Below are positions 5,606 to 9,479 of a DNA stretch of 9,479 nt, one piece after another. Position numbers and translations under genes: made by a program. Where the stretch lies: positions 1 through 9,479 of the forward strand of contig PKTV01000162.1 in the NCBI GenBank assembly GCA_002868985.1, given 5' to 3'. Below the pieces are notes generated by a model. It had not been told where the DNA came from. It was given only the letters and a program-made list of their open reading frames with translations, and made no database searches. Source of the stretch: Desulfobacteraceae bacterium. GTDB taxonomy: Bacteria > Desulfobacterota > Desulfobacteria > Desulfobacterales > UBA11574. The number at the start of each line of letters is the position of its first letter. Position 1 is the first letter of the stretch.

Positions 5606-6847
5606 TCATCCGACAATGCAGACCACTGCGCCGGTCATACAGGTGGCCAGTGTACCGGCAATAATGGATCGAAGTCCCAAAGAAACGATTTCGTCCCGCT
5701 TTCCCGGAGCCATTGTCCCCATACCACCGATCATAATGCCCAGACTACCGGGATTGGCAAATCCACACATGGCATATGTCATAATCATCAGGCTTTTGGG
5801 GTTCAGTGTTCCCTGTGGCAGACGGCTCATGTCCAGATAGGCCAGAAATTCGTTCAGTACCGTCTTGGTTCCCATCAGCGCGCCGGCAATTGGGGCTTCT
5901 TTCCAGGGGACACCCATAAGCCAGACCACCGGAGCCATGATCAGTCCCAAAATTCGCTGCAAACTTACGGGATGCCCACCGATATCAGGCAAAATTCCAA
6001 GCATTAAATTTAACAGATGAACCAGTGCCACAAGAACGATGAGCATGGCAATGATATTGATTAAAAGCTGTACACCCTGAATGGTTCCTTTGGTGATAGC
6101 GTCCATCGCGCTTAGCGCCGGTTCAGGAGGTGTTAACCCCCCTGATGTGCATTCTCGGGTTTCGGGTATCATGATTTTTGAAATCGTGATGGCTGCAGGG
6201 ACACTGATAATGGATGCCATCAGTATGTGCCCCATAATATCGGGTATGGCCTTGCTTAAAATGCTGGCGTACAGCACCATTACAGTACCGGCGATGGTGG
6301 CCATGCCCGAAGTCATCAGTGTAAAAATTTCGCTCCGTGTCATTTCATTCAAATAGGGGCGAATAAAGAGCGGAGATTCCACCATACCGACAAATATATT
6401 TGCAGAAACACCGAGTCCCTCTGCACCGCCCAGCCCCAGTGTTTTTTGCAGCGCGTATGAAAACGACCTGACCACCAGGGGTAATATTTTCCAGTAAAAC
6501 AGAAGTGATGAAAGTGCGCTGATAACAAGAATCAAAGGAAGGGCCTGGAAGGCTAAAATAAAACTGGATCCAGGAAATTTTTCAGCAAACGGCAAGTCGC
6601 CGCCCCCAAGATATCCGAATACCATGGATGTGCCGGCTTTGGTTGATGCTTCTAGTGACAGGACCAGGTGATTCAACGAAATGAAAAAACTTCTAAAAAA
6701 AGGCAACTTCAAAAAAATGAATCCGATCACCAACTGGATAACAATACCTGCGATGACCAGTTTAATTTTAACCTGTGTACGGTTTTCGCTGATCAACCAG
6801 GCAATGCCTGAAAAAACAAAAAGCCCGGCCACACTTTGGATGATCAT
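5606..6847 (-). CDS. Concentrative nucleoside transporter (CNT/NupC family)
   Basis: The 413-residue inner-membrane protein has about 8-10 hydrophobic segments and the CNT signature LGVSANIFVGMVESPLFIRPYL (split: residues 146-155 and 156-167). It probably couples nucleoside uptake to Na+ or H+. Compared with the Vibrio CNT structure, recalled from knowledge, ribose-contact residues are kept: E333 in LNEF, and N365 and S368 in FANPGS. N150 and V153 align with sodium ligands. The base-contact GQTE is GMVE here (154-157), so base selectivity, or even the substrate, may differ from classical pyrimidine or purine carriers. The length is normal for bacterial CNTs. The ATG at 6847 has AAAAGGG 7 nt upstream. 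The gene appears to be a single unit with a sigma-70-like promoter upstream. Neighbours give no pathway clue. Confidence 0.88.
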   Translation of the reverse strand: MIIQSVAGLFVFSGIAWLISENRTQVKIKLVIAGIVIQLVIGFIFLKLPFFRSFFISLNHLVLSLEASTKAGTSMVFGYLGGGDLPFAEKFPGSSFILAFQALPLILVISALSSLLFYWKILPLVVRSFSYALQKTLGLGGAEGLGVSANIFVGMVESPLFIRPYLNEMTRSEIFTLMTSGMATIAGTVMVLYASILSKAIPDIMGHILMASIISVPAAITISKIMIPETRECTSGGLTPPEPALSAMDAITKGTIQGVQLLINIIAMLIVLVALVHLLNLMLGILPDIGGHPVSLQRILGLIMAPVVWLMGVPWKEAPIAGALMGTKTVLNEFLAYLDMSRLPQGTLNPKSLMIMTYAMCGFANPGSLGIMIGGMGTMAPGKRDEIVSLGLRSIIAGTLATCMTGAVVCIVG

Positions 6848-6926
6848 GAATCAGCCCTTTTGGGGAGAGAAACATTCATTTAAAACCTCGACGTATCAAT
6901 AAATGACCTTTTTCATATGCACTTAT

Positions 6927-6955
6927 ATTCTCAAAAGATTTAACTTGCTTGTCAA
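6927..6955 (-). promoter_or_regulatory. Sigma-70-like promoter for the CNT transporter gene
   Basis: On the minus strand a perfect TTGACA (6955-6950) is followed by 17 nt and GAGAAT (6932-6927), a 4-of-6 match to the -10 box. It lies about 80 nt before the CNT start codon and points toward it. No operator-like palindrome stands out over it. Confidence 0.45.
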
Positions 6956-7040
6956 CTTATTTCAATAATAGATTTAGATATCGCGTGCAAAGACTTTTTA
7001 CGAGTTCATCAAGTTTCAGCAATGCTGATAGACCTGTTAA

Positions 7041-7259
7041 AAACACGGCAAGATCGGTCTCGGCGGAGAAGGCGTCCTTAGAACCCATGCTTTAATCTTT
7101 CAGGCCCGGTACGTTATTCTGACGGCCATTGACAATGGAATCTCTTATTTTGATTCAGGACGAGACTTTAAACCTTTATCCAGCCAGGAAAAATCTTTTC
7201 TTCTGAAAGCCTTCAAACCCCATGCCCTGCGATTAGGCTATTATCGCGGCGTGATATAA
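7041..7259 (+). pseudogene. Aldo/keto reductase remnant (N-terminal piece, apparently internally deleted)
   Basis: A 72-codon frame without a start codon or ribosome site runs from a TAA at 7038 to a TAA at 7257. It reads KIGLGGEGVLRTHA, then AIDNGISYFDSGRDF. This strongly resembles the beginning of aldo/keto reductases, where GLGGEGVLRT is followed by an A-hDhGI-YFDSA stretch containing the catalytic-region Asp. An intact enzyme is about 300 residues. Here the text jumps at about residue 40 to PLSSQEKSFLLKAF and ends LGYYRGVI, which may be the C-terminal end of the same gene after a deletion. The part upstream of KIG is missing or out of frame. The N-terminal assignment is fairly sure; the C-terminal one is a guess. 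It is not expected to be functional. Confidence 0.55.
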
Positions 7260-7453
7260 TTTTCCACCCGGACACGCCCCTGCACCGCCCCGTAGAAAGG
7301 ATATCTAAAAACCGGCATCTACGAAGTGATATTATCCGCGTTTTTCTGACTCAGAGAAACAAATGTTCATTAAAACAAAAAATATCTGACTTGACTTGGG
7401 TATTTTAATGCCTAGGTTTAGAAAATTATAAATTCGAATCAAAGGAGAACATT

Positions 7454-7948
7454 GTGGAAAAAGTTGAAAACGGAATGTTTGTCAGTGTGGACTACAAAGG
7501 ATCATTGCAAAACGGAGAGGTATTCGACACCAGTCACGGACGTCAGCCTCTTGAAATACAATTGGGTGCGGGCCAGTTGATCAAAGGGTTTGAAAAAGAA
7601 CTTTTGGGAATGGCCGTAAATGAAAAAAAGGTATTTACCCTTCAGCCGGAAGATGCTTACGGTCATAAAGACGAAAACCTTACCCAATCATTTCCCAGAT
7701 CAGACGTGCCGCCTGAAATGAATCCTAAGGTCGGCATGACGGTGGGACTTCACACCCCGGAAGGACAACAGGTCCCTGCTCGAATAACCCATGTGGATGA
7801 TGAAAAATTGACCATGGATTTGAACCACCCTTTAGCCGGTGAATCATTGACGTTTGAAATTGAAGTGGTGGGTATCAGCAACACCCCCACCCAGGCTCCG
7901 ACCGCCTGCGGTTCAGGCTGTAGTTGTTCTTCAGGCTGCGAATGTTAA
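7454..7948 (+). CDS. SlyD-like FKBP-type peptidyl-prolyl cis-trans isomerase with Cys-rich tail
   Basis: The 164-residue cytosolic protein has the split FKBP domain of SlyD. Residues 1-65 contain VDYKGSLQNGEVFDTS and GAGQLIKGFEKELLGM. The inserted chaperone (IF) flap covers about 70-120, and the closing strand is LNHPLAGESLTFEIEVVGI (123-141). It should catalyse prolyl isomerisation and hold unfolded chains. In place of the long His-rich tail of E. coli SlyD, it ends in a short tail with five Cys (152, 156, 158, 162, 164) spaced C-x3-C-x-C-x3-C-x-C, a likely soft-metal site (inference). The start is GTG, preceded by AAAGGAG 7 nt away; no ATG is as well placed. No clear terminator follows directly; the nearest is at 8124-8159. 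It looks monocistronic. Confidence 0.92.
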   Translation: MEKVENGMFVSVDYKGSLQNGEVFDTSHGRQPLEIQLGAGQLIKGFEKELLGMAVNEKKVFTLQPEDAYGHKDENLTQSFPRSDVPPEMNPKVGMTVGLHTPEGQQVPARITHVDDEKLTMDLNHPLAGESLTFEIEVVGISNTPTQAPTACGSGCSCSSGCEC

Positions 7949-8051
7949 CGGTTGATTGAAGCGGGGCCGGTAGATATGTTGAATCGATGCGGCAAATCTT
8001 GTTTCGAGCAATTGCGATAAGCTCGTTCACGGATATTCGTTTAGTTATTCC

Positions 8052-8087
8052 TTGACAATGGATATGCCATGATGTAAAAGTTGTCAA
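8052..8087 (+). promoter_or_regulatory. Promoter-like site with overlapping inverted repeat, upstream of the SBP gene
   Basis: TTGACA (8052-8057), a perfect -35 box, is followed by 17 nt and TAAAAG (8075-8080), a 4-of-6 match to the -10 box. TTGACAA (8052-8058) and TTGTCAA (8081-8087) form a perfect inverted repeat that brackets the promoter, and ATGG/CCAT (8058-8061, 8067-8070) nests inside it. The word AATGGATAT occurs at 8057-8065 and again at 8095-8103. These could be operator sites; no regulator is identified. Confidence 0.45.
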
Positions 8088-8123
8088 AATTTGTAATGGA
8101 TATTGACGAGTTATGCTAAAGCC

Positions 8124-8159
8124 AAAGGGCCATCCCGACTCGGGATGGCCCTTTTTTTT
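8124..8159 (+). terminator. Strong intrinsic terminator in the leader of the SBP gene
   Basis: GGGCCATCCC (8127-8136) and GGGATGGCCC (8142-8151) form a perfect 10-bp stem with a 5-nt loop, extended by AAA/TTT. A run of eight T (8152-8159) follows. It ends only two bases before the GGAGGGAGG ribosome site of the binding-protein gene. It may end transcripts from the SlyD-like gene, or act as an attenuator if the promoter at 8052-8080 is real. Confidence 0.85.
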
Positions 8160-8174
8160 ATGGAGGGAGGAAAA

Positions 8175-9383
8175 ATGAAGACCTGTAAAAACCGCACGTT
8201 ATTTTCATCGTTCATCACCATTTTAGCACTTGGAACAATTATTCTTTTTTCAAGAACCACATACGCCGAATCTCCAAAAGAAATTCGAATCGGGGCAACG
8301 GTTTCCATGAGCGGTCACTTTTCCACGGAAATAGGCCCTTTTAAAAAGTTAATGGAAGCGTATGCTACGACCATCAACAGCCGAGGGGGAATATATGTCA
8401 AATCTGTCGGGGCCAGACTTCCTGTTAAATTCATCGTATATGATGACAAGAGCGACGGTCCCACCGCCCGAAAGTTTTATGAAAGGCTTATTTCCGTGGA
8501 CAAAGCGGATATTCTGCTGGGGCCTTATTCCAGTCCGGTAACGTTTGCCGCCAGTGTGGCTGCGGAAGAAAACAAGGTGCCATTTATTGCCATCTGCGCC
8601 AATTCCCAAAAAGTCTACAATCGCGGTTTCAAATGGATCGTCTGCGTCATTGATGCGGCCCCCAGATACACCCACAGGTACTGGGACATGATCAAGGCCG
8701 AAGGATGGGCCAAAACCGTTGCTTTCGTTGTCGAAGATACCCTGCATCCTCAGGGCGTGTATCGTGGGGCTAAAAACCTGGCGGATTCAGCGGGATTGAA
8801 AGAAGTTTCCCTCAACATACTTCCGGCGAATACCCACGATTTTACAGCAGCCATAGTAAAAATTCAGAAGAAATCCCCGGATATCGTATTTGTTTCAGCC
8901 AACGTGCCGTTTTCCATTGCATTTATGCGCCAGGCCAGAGAACTTGGCCTGAGCCCCAAAGAATTTCACGTTATCCACCACGGCGGTGTTTTCAAAAAGG
9001 GCTTAGGTGCCGGTTCAGAAAGCGTCATCGGACAGTCCTACTGGACCCAGGGAATGAATTACGGAAATCCTGAACTATTTACGGAGGTCATGGAGCGTTC
9101 CGGAATCATCCTCGATGATTTTCCATGGGCGCCGGCCTACATGATGGCATTTGAAACAGCGACCCAGGCAATTGAAAGGGCCGGAAGTCTGGACAAGGAA
9201 AAATTGATGGCGACTTTAAAACGGCTCAAGGTTATGACTGTCGGCGGTGAAGTAAGCTTTGCCGAAAACGGTGTGGGAACCATCAACACCTATCCATCAC
9301 AGATCATCGGCGGGCAGTACCACATTGTTTGGCCGCCGGAGGTCGCCACCGCTCGGCACCGTTATCCAGGTTCCGGGAAGTAA
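8175..9383 (+). CDS. Periplasmic branched-chain amino acid-type ABC transporter substrate-binding protein (LivJ-like)
   Basis: The 402-residue protein starts with a Sec signal peptide: MKTCKNR, a hydrophobic core (about 9-25), then TYA-E, with cleavage expected after A31. The mature part is a two-lobed type I periplasmic binding fold. IRIGATVSMSGHF (37-49) is followed by a helix and INSRGGI. LGPYSSP (115-121) is the ligand-loop region, and AFVVED and DIVFVSA begin the second lobe. It would capture an amino acid, amide or similar carboxylate and hand it to a Liv-type permease, none of which is in the window; the genes may follow beyond the right edge. The substrate cannot be told. I start at 8175 because GGAGGGAGG stands just before it and the signal peptide begins there; an upstream in-frame TTG would translate the terminator. 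Confidence 0.87.
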   Translation: MKTCKNRTLFSSFITILALGTIILFSRTTYAESPKEIRIGATVSMSGHFSTEIGPFKKLMEAYATTINSRGGIYVKSVGARLPVKFIVYDDKSDGPTARKFYERLISVDKADILLGPYSSPVTFAASVAAEENKVPFIAICANSQKVYNRGFKWIVCVIDAAPRYTHRYWDMIKAEGWAKTVAFVVEDTLHPQGVYRGAKNLADSAGLKEVSLNILPANTHDFTAAIVKIQKKSPDIVFVSANVPFSIAFMRQARELGLSPKEFHVIHHGGVFKKGLGAGSESVIGQSYWTQGMNYGNPELFTEVMERSGIILDDFPWAPAYMMAFETATQAIERAGSLDKEKLMATLKRLKVMTVGGEVSFAENGVGTINTYPSQIIGGQYHIVWPPEVATARHRYPGSGK

Positions 9384-9397
9384 AGGAAAGAGACAAT

Positions 9398-9445
9398 AGG
9401 ATGATGGAAGATGGAAGACCGCTTCGCTAGGATGAAGGACGATGG
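9398..9445 (+). repeat. Purine-rich direct repeat at the right edge
   Basis: AGGATGATGGAAGATGG (9398-9414) recurs as AGGATGAAGGACGATGG (9429-9445), 15 of 17 positions identical and 31 bp apart, with CCGCTTCGCT between them. It lies just after the binding-protein stop codon. Similar GATGG-rich text continues to the window end, so the array may extend further. Short frames here hit stops quickly, so it does not look coding. Confidence 0.5.
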
Positions 9446-9479
9446 AGGAAATGCCTGAGGCCGTTGGAGGTTTGAGGAC

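Larger units (their letters stand above)
6848..7453. other. 606-nt divergent intergenic region
   Basis: This gap separates the CNT gene (-) from the SlyD-like gene (+). It holds a sigma-70-like promoter for the CNT gene (6927-6955) and an aldo/keto reductase remnant (7041-7259). Positions 7260-7453 contain no recognisable gene or strong hairpin. A TTGACT at about 7392 could serve the SlyD-like gene, but no good -10 box follows at normal spacing. Confidence 0.6.

Noticed and set aside
8005..8025. CGAGC/GCTCG hairpin after the SlyD-like gene
   Set aside because: Five base pairs with an 11-nt loop and no T run is not a credible terminator.
8088..8123. Riboswitch aptamer in front of the SBP terminator
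   Set aside because: The space is only about 35 nt and no known aptamer core can be seen.
8103..8174. TTG start extending the binding protein by 24 residues
   Set aside because: It would translate through the intrinsic terminator and bury the signal peptide; the ATG at 8175 has a strong ribosome site.

Overview
The window is moderately AT-rich bacterial chromosome carrying eight complete protein genes, two probable coding remnants and several structured intergenic stretches. No rRNA, tRNA or CRISPR array was seen. The gene styles suggest an anaerobic deltaproteobacterium, probably a Desulfobacterales-type sulfate reducer: a cyclic-nucleotide-binding protein without a DNA-binding domain, a short ABM-domain protein, a glutaredoxin-thioredoxin reductase fusion, a SlyD-type isomerase with a Cys tail, and a LivJ-type binding protein. 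This placement is an inference from family flavour, not from a marker gene.

Layout. Positions 60-979 (+) hold a CNB-domain protein and an ABM-domain protein. They converge on a minus-strand block (1103-5103), with a hairpin between the two sides. Read in its own direction, that block runs TerB-like protein, tandem HD/HD-GYP protein, EI24/CysZ-like membrane protein, then Grx-TrxR fusion. TerB and HD-GYP are 25 nt apart and are probably cotranscribed; the other two have gaps above 100 nt. Positions 5104-5605 have no solid gene but contain what looks like a small non-autonomous mobile element. It has imperfect terminal inverted repeats, a 5-bp direct duplication and strong internal hairpins. A CNT-type nucleoside transporter follows (5606-6847, -). 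A 606-nt divergent gap then holds its promoter and the remains of an aldo/keto reductase gene. Next come a SlyD-like prolyl isomerase (7454-7948, +) and a periplasmic branched-chain-amino-acid-type binding protein (8175-9383, +). A promoter-like sequence and a perfect intrinsic terminator lie directly in front of the latter. The right edge enters a purine-rich direct repeat.

Working together. Most genes look like independent housekeeping or signalling units: redox (Grx-TrxR), c-di-GMP-type phosphodiesterase signalling (HD-GYP), nucleoside uptake (CNT), folding or metal handling (SlyD) and solute capture (SBP). I found no convincing new multi-gene system. The most notable signals are the MITE-like element with a third end-like copy about 2 kb away, the terminator inside the SBP leader, and atypical key residues in the HD-GYP, CNT and SlyD proteins.
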